Source: Rhizobium sp. (GTDB taxonomy: Bacteria > Pseudomonadota > Alphaproteobacteria > Rhizobiales > Rhizobiaceae). Taken from it: 59,285 nucleotides of DNA. The notes beneath the pieces are model-generated. The model made no database searches and had not been told where the DNA came from. It was given only the letters and a program-made list of their open reading frames with translations. Positions 18,201 to 26,383 of this stretch are shown one piece after another. The stretch is from the NCBI GenBank assembly GCA_028290545.1, contig JAQGJP010000073.1, positions 1 to 59,285 of the forward strand. The letters are read 5' to 3'. Position 1 is the first letter of the stretch, and each line of letters opens with the position of its first letter. The position numbers and the translations under genes were made by a program.

Positions 18201-19262
18201 ACTGGAAAATATCACCTGCAGCACCTGCGCGCCAGTCTCATCCAGCACAGTTCCGGTCTTTGCCGAGCCGGGGGAGACGACCGCGAAGCTGGTGGCGTTC
18301 AGCACGACATCCGGCGTCAGATCGGCGAACAGCGTGCGGATCAGTTTCGCCGAAAAGGGATCCTTGAGGCTGGAAACGAAGACCGGCAGGACACGCAGTC
18401 CGCGTCCTGACAGCGCGTCGATCAGCGCTTCGACGGCTTCCGTCTGGCCACTCTGCACGAGGGCGCGGTAGAAGGTGATAACGATCAGACCGCGGCGCCT
18501 ACCCCCCTCTGTCGGCTTCGCCGACATCTCCCCCTCAAGGGGGGAGAGTAGACGTGCGGCGGCATCGCCAACCACTTGCAGATTTGATGTCTGAGGCGGC
18601 AAACCGTCCGCGAGTTGCCCCTCTCCCCCCTTGAGGGGGAGATGTCCCGCGGGGACAGAGGGGGGTGGCGAAGCTGTCAACCGTGTCGTGATTTCGCTCC
18701 ACGCATCGACCTCGATCACGCCCGCGCCCGGCCACCAGATGCCGGCCTTGGCCAATGGTCCGGCCGGCTGCGGCTTCACAGCACCCGAGATCATTGCCTC
18801 GGCATAGCTCGTAAAGCCCCGAATGTTCTCCACGCCACCCTCGACCAGATAGGCCCAGAGCGCGGCACAATCCTCTTTCACACCTGTCGACCAGGGGTCC
18901 AGTCCCGCATCTGGCCGGTCGTCGCCGGGCAGCACCGCCAGTGCATATCCATGCGCGACGGCGCCCGCCATCAGCGCCTCGATCAGATAGGAAAAATAGC
19001 TGATGCCACCGAGCGCACGTAGAACGACAAGTCTCGAATGCCGCGCGGTCTTGTCGATCCACATGTCGATCGACATCGGATGCTTGAGGCTCGCAAGATT
19101 GACCAGCCGCCAGTTCACCGCAGTGCTGTTGGCATGGGCAGCAACGCTGGCGATCTCGGTGTCGGCGGCTGACAGGAACAGGATATCGCCCGCCGTCTGA
19201 CCGAGATCGAACGCCTCTTCGCTGTCGGAGATCGAGCCTTTCTGGGCGAGGAGGAGATGCAT
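15291..19262 (-). CDS. cobN: Cobaltochelatase large subunit CobN, with in-frame repeat insertions
   Basis: ATP-dependent insertion of cobalt into hydrogenobyrinic acid a,c-diamide, together with CobS and CobT (not in this window). 1323 residues, longer than the roughly 1275 I recall for characterised CobN. Family blocks include MANYPNRDGRLGNGVGLDTP, HMGKHGNMEWLPGKA, NPKDTYHSPDLVPPHGY and GTSNMRTGGDDIAQALAL. The extra length is accounted for by two low-conservation stretches, around residues 198-256 and 793-819, that coincide with palindromic DNA repeats (see separate entries). The frame stays open through both. The start overlaps the higA stop by one base (TGATG). Confidence 0.95.
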   Translation of the reverse strand: MHLLLAQKGSISDSEEAFDLGQTAGDILFLSAADTEIASVAAHANSTAVNWRLVNLASLKHPMSIDMWIDKTARHSRLVVLRALGGISYFSYLIEALMAGAVAHGYALAVLPGDDRPDAGLDPWSTGVKEDCAALWAYLVEGGVENIRGFTSYAEAMISGAVKPQPAGPLAKAGIWWPGAGVIEVDAWSEITTRLTASPPPSVPAGHLPLKGGEGQLADGLPPQTSNLQVVGDAAARLLSPLEGEMSAKPTEGGRRRGLIVITFYRALVQSGQTEAVEALIDALSGRGLRVLPVFVSSLKDPFSAKLIRTLFADLTPDVVLNATSFAVVSPGSAKTGTVLDETGAQVLQVIFSSSSRENWQGSSMGLSARDLAMNVALPEVDGRILTRAASFKRATNFDERAEVNIVTPVPEPGRIEFVAEQAVRWARLRNTKNCDKRIALIMANYPNRDGRLGNGVGLDTPAGSMEVLKAMREAGYQTGDLPADGDGLINHLMEGPTNAATDGRVIRETLSLNQYKAFLGKLPAPIQDEVAARWGAPEDDPFFLNGAFALPLARFGNVLTGIQPARGYNLNPKDTYHSPDLVPPHGYFAFYAFIREAFGADAVIHMGKHGNMEWLPGKAMALSESCYPEAVFGPMPHLYPFIVNDPGEGTQAKRRSSAVIIDHLTPPLTRAESYGYLRDLEALVDEYYQAQGTDPRRLRLLKKQILDLAGDTGLRHDAGIEGLDEDMALQKLDAWLCDLKEMQIRDGLHVFGVSPEDRLLTDLTVALARVPRGSGEGGGQSLQRAIAKDLFKTPSPTYRLEPPVSTRLSDPHKGKGSSHFFDPLDCDMAAVWTGPRPETLANLTNDPWRTAGDTVERIELLAAMLVSGEFACPDDWSETRLVMGEVEKRLKPSIIACGPSEIAALMTGLSGRFVSPGPSGAPTRGRPDVLPTGKNFYSVDTRSVPTPTAWELGKKSAELLVTRYVQDHGDWPNSFGITAWGTSNMRTGGDDIAQALALIGAKPVWDMSSARVTGYEIITMAVLGRPRVDVTLRVSGFFRDAFPEQIALFDKAVRAIGALDEDEADNPIAARMKREAIESDRHRAGYRVFGSKPGTYGAGLQALMDEGIWDDKAELAESFLTWGGFAYGAEEEGRDARELFETRLATVQAVIQNQDNREHDLLDSDDYYQFEGGMAAAAAHLSGTQPAIYHNDHSRPEKPVVRSLEEEISRVVRGRVVNPKWIEGAMRHGYKGAAEIAATVDFMFAFAATTGAVKDHHFEAAYQAYLMDDRVREFMVEKNPAALRELAEKFLAALDRTMWTPKSNSARFELERMSGIITPVGS
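16808..16886. repeat. Palindromic repeat inserted in frame in cobN
   Basis: AAGACCCCTTC (16808-16818) and GAAGGGGTCTT (16876-16886) are perfect 11-base terminal inverted repeats around a 57-base interior. In the protein this gives a proline/serine/arginine-rich stretch (about residues 793-819, containing FKTPSPTYRLEPPVSTRLSD) that does not look like CobN. The base composition and ends resemble short mobile repeats common in rhizobial intergenic DNA. Confidence 0.7.
18499..18550 (-). repeat. Rhizobial-type palindromic element in cobN, copy 1
   Basis: Two adjacent hairpins: GTCGGC-TTC-GCCGAC (18511-18525) and CTCCCCC-TCAA-GGGGGAG (18528-18546). Read on the minus strand it is almost identical to copy 2 at 18617-18667, apart from the exchangeable tip of the first hairpin. 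Encodes the LLSPLEGEMSAKPTEGG segment of CobN. Confidence 0.8.
18617..18667 (+). repeat. Rhizobial-type palindromic element in cobN, copy 2 (inverted)
   Basis: Same element as copy 1 in opposite orientation: CTCCCCC/GGGGGAG hairpin, GAT spacer, then GTCCC-GC-GGGGAC as the variable hairpin, then AGAGGGGGG. The two copies are about 66 bases apart and together could pair into a large cruciform. Encodes the PPSVPAGHLPLKGGEGQL segment of CobN. Confidence 0.8.
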
Positions 19263-19573
19263 CAGACGGCTTCGAGCGGAACAATGGCCTTCAGTGCTTC
19301 CGCCTTCTCGACTTGCGCGATCTTGAAATCATACCCCGTCTGCATCGACATCCAGAGGTCCGGGCTGGTGCCGAAAAATCTAGCCAGACGCAGTGCGGTA
19401 TCGACGGTCACGGATGTCTCCTCGGCGACTAGCCTTTCGATGCGAGTGCGGGGAACACCCAGACGCTTTGCCAATCCGCCGGCACTTAGCCCGAGCGGCG
19501 CCAGGTATTCTTCCCGAAGTATTTCACCGGGATGAATCGCTGGCAGTTCAGCGTAATGCTTTTTGTTTTCCAT
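19262..19573 (-). CDS. higA: HigA-family antitoxin
   Basis: 103 residues, HigA/VapI group: HPGEILREEYLAPLGLSAGGLAKRLGVP starts a helix-turn-helix of the Xre type with RIERLVAEE as recognition region, and TALRLARFFGTSPDLWM is the family hallmark. It neutralises HigB and represses its own promoter. It follows higB with a one-base overlap and precedes cobN with another, so cobN translation is directly coupled to the antitoxin gene. Confidence 0.92.
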   Translation of the reverse strand: MENKKHYAELPAIHPGEILREEYLAPLGLSAGGLAKRLGVPRTRIERLVAEETSVTVDTALRLARFFGTSPDLWMSMQTGYDFKIAQVEKAEALKAIVPLEAV

Positions 19574-19854
19574 CAGTGATAATCCACAATCTCGACGTCA
19601 TCCGGGCCATTGTCCGTCCATCTGAAACAGATGCGCCAGTGCGCATTGATCCGGATGGAATACTGGCCGTCCCGATCAGCCTTGAGTTTCTCCAGCCTGT
19701 TTCCCGGCGGAATTCGTAAATCCTCCACGGACGTGGCATAGTTCAGTATGGTCAGCTTGCGTCGCGCCGATTGAAGCGCATCCGGCGGAAACCCCTTGGG
19801 CGCTCCGCCTTCAGCAATCTCGGCGCTCCGCTTGTCGCGATAGGAGACGATCAA
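19573..19854 (-). CDS. higB: HigB-family toxin (RelE-like mRNA interferase)
   Basis: 93 residues starting from TTG at 19854, which has GAGGAGG at ideal spacing; a TTG 36 bases upstream was not used. The reading MIVSYRDKRSAEIAEGG and the later PPGNRLEKLKADRDGQYSIR plus HWRICFRW are diagnostic for HigB. Toxin-before-antitoxin order is normal for higBA. It lies 70 bases after the cobW stop, inside the riboswitch-led cob operon. Confidence 0.9.
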   Translation of the reverse strand: MIVSYRDKRSAEIAEGGAPKGFPPDALQSARRKLTILNYATSVEDLRIPPGNRLEKLKADRDGQYSIRINAHWRICFRWTDNGPDDVEIVDYH

Positions 19855-19924
19855 TTCCGCCTCCTCAACAAAGTGCCCGTCCCATCTCAAGACTGCTCAA
19901 ATGTATCATCACACGATACACAAT

Positions 19925-20974
19925 TCAACCCAGCCCCTTGATCTCGGAGATGATCGCCGCATCATCCATCTCGTCATGCAGGCCGATGACCACCAGACGG
20001 GTGCCGCGCGTTTCGCCCGGCGCCCAGGGGCGATCGAAGTAGCTGTCGATACGCGAACCGACGGCCTGGATCACCAACCGCATCGGCTTGCCCTTGATCT
20101 CGGCAAAGCCCTTGAGACGCAGGATATCGTGGCGGTCGATCAGCGGCTTGAGCTGATCGATGAATGCGGCCTGCTCGTCGATGGCGCCGAGCTCAACGAC
20201 GAAGCTTTCGAACTCGTCGTGATCATGGTCATGCGGCGCGCCCTCATGCTCGAGTTCATGATGCGACTTGCGGTTCTCGATATCGCTCTCGGTGCCGACG
20301 CCGAGACCCAGCAGCACGGAAGCCGGAACATCGCCGTTGCGCGCCTCGATCATCCGCGGCTTGCGGGAGGTGGCTGCGCTGACGATGTCGCGGACGGATT
20401 GCAGCCCCTTGGCATCAAGCAGATCGGCCTTGTTGAGGATGATAAGGTCGGCGGCGATCAGCTGGTCCTCGAACAGTTCCTCGATCGGGCTCTCGTGATC
20501 CAGACCCTGGTCCTCGACTCGTTGCGCATCGAGCGCGTCATGATCGTCGGCGAACCGCCCGGCAGCGACGGCTGCACTGTCGACAACGGTGATGACGCCA
20601 TCGACGGTCACGGCCGTCTTGATGCCTGGCCAGTTGAAGGCCGCGACCAACGGCTGCGGCAAGGCAAGGCCCGACGTTTCGATAATGATGTGATCGGGAC
20701 GGACATCCCGCGCCAGCAGCTTTTCCATGGTCGGAATGAAATCGTCGGCGACCGTGCAGCAGATGCAGCCATTGTTGAGTTCGATGATGTCGTCCTCGGT
20801 GCAGGCTTCCGCGCCGCAGCCCTTGAGCACGTCGCCATCGACGCCGAGATCGCCGAATTCGTTGATGATCAGAGCGATCTTGCGGCCGTCCGCGTTCATC
20901 AGCATATTGCGGATCATCGTCGTCTTGCCAGCGCCGAGAAAGCCCGTGATCACCGTTGCCGGTATTTTCTGCAT
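19925..20974 (-). CDS. cobW: CobW, GTP-dependent metal chaperone of cobalamin synthesis
   Basis: 349-residue COG0523 GTPase. P-loop GFLGAGKTT at 11-19, the metal-binding CxCC motif C70-I-C72-C73 in NNGCICCTV, LNKADL for guanine recognition, and a histidine/aspartate-rich stretch (HHELEHEGAPHDHDHDE) that probably binds metal. It is thought to deliver Co2+ to CobNST. It sits between cobU and higB/cobN, four bases after the cobU stop, in the expected order apart from the inserted higBA. Confidence 0.94.
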   Translation of the reverse strand: MQKIPATVITGFLGAGKTTMIRNMLMNADGRKIALIINEFGDLGVDGDVLKGCGAEACTEDDIIELNNGCICCTVADDFIPTMEKLLARDVRPDHIIIETSGLALPQPLVAAFNWPGIKTAVTVDGVITVVDSAAVAAGRFADDHDALDAQRVEDQGLDHESPIEELFEDQLIAADLIILNKADLLDAKGLQSVRDIVSAATSRKPRMIEARNGDVPASVLLGLGVGTESDIENRKSHHELEHEGAPHDHDHDEFESFVVELGAIDEQAAFIDQLKPLIDRHDILRLKGFAEIKGKPMRLVIQAVGSRIDSYFDRPWAPGETRGTRLVVIGLHDEMDDAAIISEIKGLG

Positions 20975-20978
20975 CTCT

Positions 20979-21503
20979 TCAACCCTTCATCTTCAGCGGC
21001 AATCCGGCCGCTATGAAATAAACTTCGCCGGCCTTGGCCGCGATCAACTGATGGAGCCGGCCGGCATGATCGCGGAAATCCCGCGCCATGCGGTTCTCCG
21101 GCACGATGCCAAGGCCTACCTCGTTGGAAACCAATATCAGTCTCGCCACCGCCGTCTCGATATGAGCGCCAAGAGTTGCGAATTCGTGCGCCATGTCGCG
21201 CTCTTCCATCATCAGATTGGTGACCCACAAAGTCATGCAGTCGATGAGGACAGTGTTTTCCGCGCTGTCGATCTGCCGCAAAGTTCCGACGAGATCGAGC
21301 GGAACCTCATGCGTCGTCCAGCCCTTACCACGGCTCTCGCGATGGTGCGCAATACGCGCCGCCATCTCATCGTCCCAGGCGCGGCCGGTGGCGATATAAT
21401 GCCGTGCGAGACCACTCTCCGTAACCACACGTTCGGCAAAAGCCGACTTGCCGGAGCGCGCCCCGCCCAGAACCAGCACAGCGCCGGGCGAGGTCGTTGT
21501 CAT
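20979..21503 (-). CDS. cobU: Adenosylcobinamide kinase / guanylyltransferase
   Basis: Bifunctional CobU (CobP): phosphorylates adenosylcobinamide and converts it to GDP-cobinamide. 174 residues. P-loop LGGARSGKS, then [19 protein letters not shown] (the guanylylated histidine region), [13 protein letters not shown] and [22 protein letters not shown]. All family motifs are intact. The start overlaps the cbtA stop by one base. Confidence 0.95.
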   Translation of the reverse strand: MTTTSPGAVLVLGGARSGKSAFAERVVTESGLARHYIATGRAWDDEMAARIAHHRESRGKGWTTHEVPLDLVGTLRQIDSAENTVLIDCMTLWVTNLMMEERDMAHEFATLGAHIETAVARLILVSNEVGLGIVPENRMARDFRDHAGRLHQLIAAKAGEVYFIAAGLPLKMKG

Positions 21504-22237
21504 CAGGCCGTCTTTGCGAACCGGGCGTTGAACGTACCGAGCAGCAGCCCGATCACCACCCAGAAGAACAGACCGGTGGCGAGCGCCGCAACCGCATATT
21601 CTGCAGCCAGGATCGCCGGCACACTGGTGGTGATATCAGCCGGCTGCGGTGCACCGATCACTTGGGGCACCAGCAGCAGGACCAGGCCACCGATCTTCGC
21701 CCAGATTTCCGGCCGAAGGATGATCAGGTAAAGACCTGCGGCAGATGCGATCACCGTACCCGTCCACCAAATCTGGCGGTCGAACAGGTCGCCGGCCGGA
21801 AAGCCGGGCAGTTCCGGCGGCAGGCCGATAGACGGCAGCAGCTGGAAGCTCAGCCATGCGGCAGCACCCCAGAGCGCGCCGTTGGCGACTGTCACCGTAC
21901 GCCCGGTGAACAGGCTGACCGCCAGCAGGATCAGCGCGAAACCGCATCCGGTGACCAGATTGGCCATGATCGTGCCGGTGATGCGGTTGACGCCGAACAG
22001 CATGCCGCCGCCGTCCTCGGCACCGTCCGCCGTCGTCGCCTCATGCTCGTGCGCCAGTGCCTGGGTCGCGAACGAAATGTTCAGCCCGGACATATGGTCG
22101 TGCAACTGGGTCGGGGCATTCTCATATTTCTCCGCTTCGAGAATAAGCGGCACGACTTTGGCCTGCTGGGCGACTGTCACCAGCCCACCAGCAATCAACC
22201 CGGCCACCAGCGCAGCCAGAAGATATTTTACAACCAT
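21503..22237 (-). CDS. cbtA: CbtA, predicted cobalt transporter subunit
   Basis: 244 residues with about five membrane segments (residues 5-25, 85-110, 120-140, 160-180, 210-235). The N-terminal half has a histidine-rich loop (LHDHMSGLN and ALAHEHE) typical of CbtA. Family membership is by its pairing with CbtB and placement under a B12 riboswitch; cobalt as substrate comes from comparative genomics rather than biochemistry. It follows cbtB by 12 bases. Confidence 0.88.
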   Translation of the reverse strand: MVVKYLLAALVAGLIAGGLVTVAQQAKVVPLILEAEKYENAPTQLHDHMSGLNISFATQALAHEHEATTADGAEDGGGMLFGVNRITGTIMANLVTGCGFALILLAVSLFTGRTVTVANGALWGAAAWLSFQLLPSIGLPPELPGFPAGDLFDRQIWWTGTVIASAAGLYLIILRPEIWAKIGGLVLLLVPQVIGAPQPADITTSVPAILAAEYAVAALATGLFFWVVIGLLLGTFNARFAKTA

Positions 22238-22249
22238 TTCAGGAGCCCC

Positions 22250-22432
22250 TTAGTGGCAGGGAAAACCATTGGCGTGGCGAACGTCATGCGCCGTGTCATG
22301 CAACACGTTCGAATGCGCAAAACCGGCCCCGAAGATCAGGAAAGAGCCGACGAGCAGGGCAAGAATGCCTGCCGTCATGCGATCCGAAATGGAAACGACC
22401 TGGGTAGAAGTAGAAACTGAAGACTGAGCCAT
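22250..22432 (-). CDS. cbtB: CbtB, small predicted cobalt transporter subunit
   Basis: 60 residues: one membrane helix (ILALLVGSFLIFGAGFAHS) followed by a histidine-rich tail (HDTAHDVRHANGFPCH), which is the CbtB signature and a probable cobalt-binding site. The start at 22432 has GGAGG upstream. First gene after the cobalamin riboswitch, in an operon with cbtA and cobU. Confidence 0.9.
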   Translation of the reverse strand: MAQSSVSTSTQVVSISDRMTAGILALLVGSFLIFGAGFAHSNVLHDTAHDVRHANGFPCH

Positions 22433-22489
22433 AACAACCTCCGTGCTGCTGGCAGAATACAAAAATAGACGCTGAACGCGTCTCGCGCT

Positions 22490-22840
22490 TTGTCTGGCAG
22501 GTCTCCTGGCTCGCGGTTGCCACGCAAAAGCTGTCACTCTTGCGCACCGACACTCCCTCGCCTTCCCGAAACTTCTGGCCGCTACGCGAGGGGACGATTC
22601 GTAGAAAGGAGGCGTCCCGCCCGTGTTGTCGCATAAGCCGTCTCAGTGGCTTTGAAACCATTCTCGCATCTCTCCCCAACACAGGCGCCATGCCTGAAGT
22701 CAAGAGATCCGCTCGAACGATCCCCGAGAATGCCTCAGCCGCTCTACAGTCGCGGGGTCGGCCGAGATAGGAATGCCCAATATGGGTCCATCCGTCTCGT
22801 TCCCTTTTGATCCCTTGGGCTTTGCGCCCGCTGGGAACCA
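22490..22840 (-). ncRNA. Cobalamin riboswitch (expanded form)
   Basis: On the minus strand the conserved blocks appear in order. They are GGTTCCC with AAAAGGGAACG, then CCCGCGACTGTAGAGCGG, AAAGCCACTG, CGGGAAGGCG, and finally the B12-box GAGCCAGGAGACCTGCC (22496-22512). The spacing between the third and fourth, and the fourth and fifth, blocks is longer than usual, making the element about 350 bases rather than roughly 200. It ends about 60 bases before cbtB. High adenosylcobalamin should switch off cbtBA-cobUW-cobN. Confidence 0.93.
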
Positions 22841-22851
22841 AACATCACCGA

Positions 22852-22881
22852 AGGATAGAGGATTCCAGTGATACAAGTCAA
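22852..22881 (-). promoter_or_regulatory. Promoter of the riboswitch-led cbt/cob operon
   Basis: TTGACT (22876-22881) and TATCCT (22852-22857) on the minus strand with an 18-base spacer; predicted transcript start is a few bases before the riboswitch. Confidence 0.65.
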
Positions 22882-22966
22882 TCGCGTTTGCGACGTTGGC
22901 TGGCCGTAAACGAGAACGAGCCGCAAACGCGGCCCGCTGTCATCAAAACCGTATCGGGCGATCAGT

Positions 22967-24562
22967 TCAGCACCGGCGCTTCTTCTTGCAGCCGCCAAAA
23001 TTAAACTTGTTCATCTTGCCCATCTTGAACTTGCCGATGACCTTGACCTTGCCGGGGCGCATCTTGCCGAACTTGTTATGCTTGCCGAACTTCTGGGCGC
23101 CGATGACCGCACCGAGCACGCCGACGGCGATCGCCGCATCAAGACCCGGATTGGTTCTTTCCTCGATCACGACGACCTTTTCGCGGCGCGGACGAACGAC
23201 TTTCTGCTCGACCACGACGGGCTGGGAATTCAGCCATTCGGCATAGGACACCTGCGAGAGCTTGCGGATCTGGGCGATCTGATCACCCGAGAGGTAACCG
23301 GTCGCCGGCGCGCCGTTGTCCTGCTGCCAGTTGCTGATTGCCGTGCGACTGTTCTGGCCGAACGCACCGTCGGAACCGTTGGTGTCGTAACCCAGCGATG
23401 TCAGGCGGCCCTGTATCTCATGGCGACCTTCACGGTTGAGGAACTGATCCTCGGTTTCCGGCGTACCCTCGCTGTACTGGATATTCTGATCCTGGGTATT
23501 CTGGCCCATCTTGTCCTGCTCGGACTGATCATCCTGCTGGTTGTTGGCCATCTGCTGGTCATCAGGCTGCTGGTTCATATGCCCCTGATCAGCCTGGTTC
23601 GGGTCCTGGTTCTGGGCCTGATCCACCTGTTGCTGATCATCGGCCTGGGTGTTCTTGACCGTCTGGTCTACCTTGTTCTTGTCTTCGCTCTGCGCCGTGT
23701 CGCCTTCATCGACATTGGCGACCGGCTGTTCGGCAGCGGCGAGTTGAACGATGCGGGCCTGGGCGATGGCGGCAAACTTGCCTTTCGGATAGGTGCTCAG
23801 ATAGGCCTCATACTCGCCGATGTTATTGCCATCGGAAGCGGCCTTCCACAGTGCATATTCCTGCTCCCAATCGCTGGACTGGACCTTGGTCTGATCGTTC
23901 TGTCCAACATTGTCGGCCTGAACGCTCGTCTGATCCGCCTGGTCATCCGTCGCCGGCTGCTCCGTCACCTGGGCGCTGTCTTCGGCCTGGTTCTGCTGAT
24001 CGTCGGCCTGCGCCTGGTTCTGCTCGTCGACAACGGGTTCCCCGGCCTTGGCTACCATCGTCTCGATGCGGGTTTTGGCCACTTTGGCAAACTTGCCCTT
24101 GGGGAAGGCTTTCAGGTACTTCTCATAGTCAGCCTGCGTGCCGGTCTTGGAAACCTGACGCCACAATTCAAGATCGCGCTTCTTTTCTGCATCATCAGCG
24201 GCGACATCAGTCGACCGGACGGCGGCCGTATCGGCCTGTGCGACATCGGCGGTCTTCTGCGCGTCGATCTTTGCCGTATCGGCCGGTTTTGCACCGCTCA
24301 ATTCATCGATACGCTTCTTGGCGACACTGGCAAACTTGCCGGTCGGATAGGATTTCAGATACATTTCGTAATCGGCGGCCTTGCCTGCCTTGGAAGCGGA
24401 ACGCCAGACCTCGAATTCCTTCTGCCAGCCCGCATCACCCGGCGCTTCGGCAGCAGGTGCATTCTGGGCATGTGCCACGCCAACGCCCAACATCGGCGTG
24501 GCTGCAAGTGAAAAGCTGACGGCGGACGCCATCAACGTCTTGAAATGTCTAGACAGATTCAT
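22967..24562 (-). CDS. Secreted protein with three SH-like repeats, Q/N/D-rich linker and peptidoglycan-binding domain
   Basis: 531 residues from the start at 24562 (MNLSRHFKTL), with a signal peptide ending VAHAQ. Three copies of a 40-residue unit lie near 46-87, 127-168 and 231-272, each of the form LWR..SK...DYE.YL..YP.GKFA..AK.RI. Then comes a long stretch dominated by Q, N and D (about 280-410), a PG_binding_1-like domain (IQGRLTSLGYDTNGSDGAFGQ), and a tail very rich in K, G and F ending KKRRC. Acidic linker and basic tail suggest a cell-envelope protein. The repeat unit resembles one seen in bacterial caspase-like proteins. Function unknown. Confidence 0.7.
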   Translation of the reverse strand: MNLSRHFKTLMASAVSFSLAATPMLGVGVAHAQNAPAAEAPGDAGWQKEFEVWRSASKAGKAADYEMYLKSYPTGKFASVAKKRIDELSGAKPADTAKIDAQKTADVAQADTAAVRSTDVAADDAEKKRDLELWRQVSKTGTQADYEKYLKAFPKGKFAKVAKTRIETMVAKAGEPVVDEQNQAQADDQQNQAEDSAQVTEQPATDDQADQTSVQADNVGQNDQTKVQSSDWEQEYALWKAASDGNNIGEYEAYLSTYPKGKFAAIAQARIVQLAAAEQPVANVDEGDTAQSEDKNKVDQTVKNTQADDQQQVDQAQNQDPNQADQGHMNQQPDDQQMANNQQDDQSEQDKMGQNTQDQNIQYSEGTPETEDQFLNREGRHEIQGRLTSLGYDTNGSDGAFGQNSRTAISNWQQDNGAPATGYLSGDQIAQIRKLSQVSYAEWLNSQPVVVEQKVVRPRREKVVVIEERTNPGLDAAIAVGVLGAVIGAQKFGKHNKFGKMRPGKVKVIGKFKMGKMNKFNFGGCKKKRRC

Positions 24563-24748
24563 GATCTTCCCCCAAGTTTCGCCTGAAATGATCTTTTCAG
24601 TGCCAGTATCCCGTATATTGACGAACATACTCGAACTGAGAAGCAAAAGCACTCAAAAAGAGGCTTAAGCTCACCTTCAAGGTTAAGGACGTCTATAGGT
24701 TTTGGTTTATTCGAAACAACGATGGCTTTTTTGCAGTAGCGAATAAAA

Positions 24749-26224
24749 CTATAGTTTGTTCTGTAACGATCGCTTCAGAACGTCGCCCAGCCATTGGCGT
24801 TCCAGCACCGTTTCAAGCTCGCGGGCAATCTCATCCAAAGCCCGGTCAACCTCGGCGCGGTGGTTGCCGGCGCCGCCGGACACGCCAAATTCGGCGAGCA
24901 AACTTCTCCGGAAGGCATCGCTGTCGAAAATCCGGTGCAGATAGGTGCCCGCGATCCGGCCATCGGACGACCTCGCACCGTCCGGTCTGCCGGCGATGGA
25001 AACATAGGGCCGCGCGCAATCGGCACCCTCGGTCTTGCCGAGATGAATCTCATAGCCGGAAAGCGCGACGTCATAGGCGAGCGAATGCGACTCGCTGTTG
25101 GCGAGCCGCTTTTCGGGCGCCATGACGGTTTCGACCTCGAGCAGGCCCAGACCCTCGATTTCGGTCTCCAGTCCTTCGATGCCAAGCGGATCGCGGATCT
25201 GCGTTCCAAGCATCTGGTAGCCGCCGCAGATACCGAGCACACGGCCGCCGCGCCGCGCATGCGCAATGATATCGCGGTCCCAACCGTTTTCGCGCAGTGC
25301 CTTGAGATCACCGATCGTCGATTTCGACCCCGGCAGCACCACAAGCCCCGCATCCCCGGGCATAGGCTCGCCCGGCCTGACGAATACCAGATCGACGCTG
25401 TCCTCGAACCGCAGCGCATCAAAATCGTCGAAATTGGCGATCCGTGGCGTGACCGGCACCGCGATCTTCAAAGGCCTAGCCTCGCCTTTGACCAGTTTCT
25501 CAAGAGTGACGGAATCCTCCGCCGGCAGACGTCCGGCCGATTTCAGCCACGGCACGACACCGAAACAGGACCATTGCGTGAAGCGCTCGATCGCCTCGAT
25601 CCCGTCGTCGAACAGGCTGACGTCACCCCGGAACTTGTTGATGATGTAGCCGGATACCATCGCCCGGTCTTCCGGCGGCAGGATGAGGTGCGTGCCGACA
25701 ATCGACGCGATGACTCCGCCCCGGTCAATATCGCCGACCAGTACCACGGGCACATCTGCCGCCCGCGCAAAACCCATATTGGCGATATCGCCCTTGCGGA
25801 GATTGATTTCGGCAGGCGATCCGGCACCCTCGACGATCACCAGATCGGCACCCTCGCCGACGATCCGAAAGCTCTCCAGCACCTTTTCCAGCAAAGCCGG
25901 CTTCAGACCCTGATAATCGCGCGCCTTCGCCTGCCCATAGACCTTACCCTGGACGATGATCTGGCTGCCGTTGTCGCTTTGCGGCTTAAGCAGCACGGGA
26001 TTCATGTGCACCGAGGACGGCACGCGGCAGGCCAGCGCCTGCAGCCACTGCGCCCGGCCAATCTCGCCGCCGTCGTCGCTGACGGCGGCATTGTTGGACA
26101 TGTTCTGGGGCTTGAACGGCCGCACGTTCAGCCCGCGATTGGCTGCAAGGCGGCAGAGGCCGGCGACCAGCACGGTCTTGCCGACATCCGATCCGGTGCC
26201 CTGCAGCATGATTGCCTTGGCCAT
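24749..26224 (-). CDS. cobQ: Cobyric acid synthase
   Basis: ATP- and glutamine-dependent amidation of b, d, e and g side chains of adenosylcobyrinic acid a,c-diamide. 491 residues. It begins [20 protein letters not shown] with the P-loop-like [20 protein letters not shown] and [11 protein letters not shown] follow. The C-terminal glutaminase nucleophile is C333 ([11 protein letters not shown]) with the partner histidine in [11 protein letters not shown]. It has its own upstream region and is not under the visible riboswitch. Divergent from the SRPBCC gene at 26384. Confidence 0.96.
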   Translation of the reverse strand: MAKAIMLQGTGSDVGKTVLVAGLCRLAANRGLNVRPFKPQNMSNNAAVSDDGGEIGRAQWLQALACRVPSSVHMNPVLLKPQSDNGSQIIVQGKVYGQAKARDYQGLKPALLEKVLESFRIVGEGADLVIVEGAGSPAEINLRKGDIANMGFARAADVPVVLVGDIDRGGVIASIVGTHLILPPEDRAMVSGYIINKFRGDVSLFDDGIEAIERFTQWSCFGVVPWLKSAGRLPAEDSVTLEKLVKGEARPLKIAVPVTPRIANFDDFDALRFEDSVDLVFVRPGEPMPGDAGLVVLPGSKSTIGDLKALRENGWDRDIIAHARRGGRVLGICGGYQMLGTQIRDPLGIEGLETEIEGLGLLEVETVMAPEKRLANSESHSLAYDVALSGYEIHLGKTEGADCARPYVSIAGRPDGARSSDGRIAGTYLHRIFDSDAFRRSLLAEFGVSGGAGNHRAEVDRALDEIARELETVLERQWLGDVLKRSLQNKL

Positions 26225-26317
26225 TGGAACTCCGATGAAAACCTATCTCCGGCCATGGCATTTGCCGATGCGGGGCGCAAGCCGGCAATTCGCCTTCGCA
26301 TGCCGCAAAAAGGAAAC

Positions 26318-26379
26318 GGCAACTTTTTGGTTGCCATTCAAACTGAAGTGTGGGATTAAATAGGCAACCAGGAGGTTGC
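26318..26379 (+). promoter_or_regulatory. Paired inverted repeats upstream of the second SRPBCC/ArsR operon
   Basis: GGCAAC-N6-GTTGCC (26318-26335) and GCAACC-AGGA-GGTTGC (26364-26379). The second contains the gene's Shine-Dalgarno AGGAGG (26370-26375). Probable operators of the ArsR-type regulator at 26835; the second could also sequester the ribosome site in a hairpin. Confidence 0.5.
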
Positions 26380-26383
26380 TTAT

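Noticed and set aside
23078..26359. Long open frames on the plus strand opposite the repeat protein and cobQ
   Set aside because: They are antisense to well-supported genes, have no family resemblance and arise from GC-rich codon bias.
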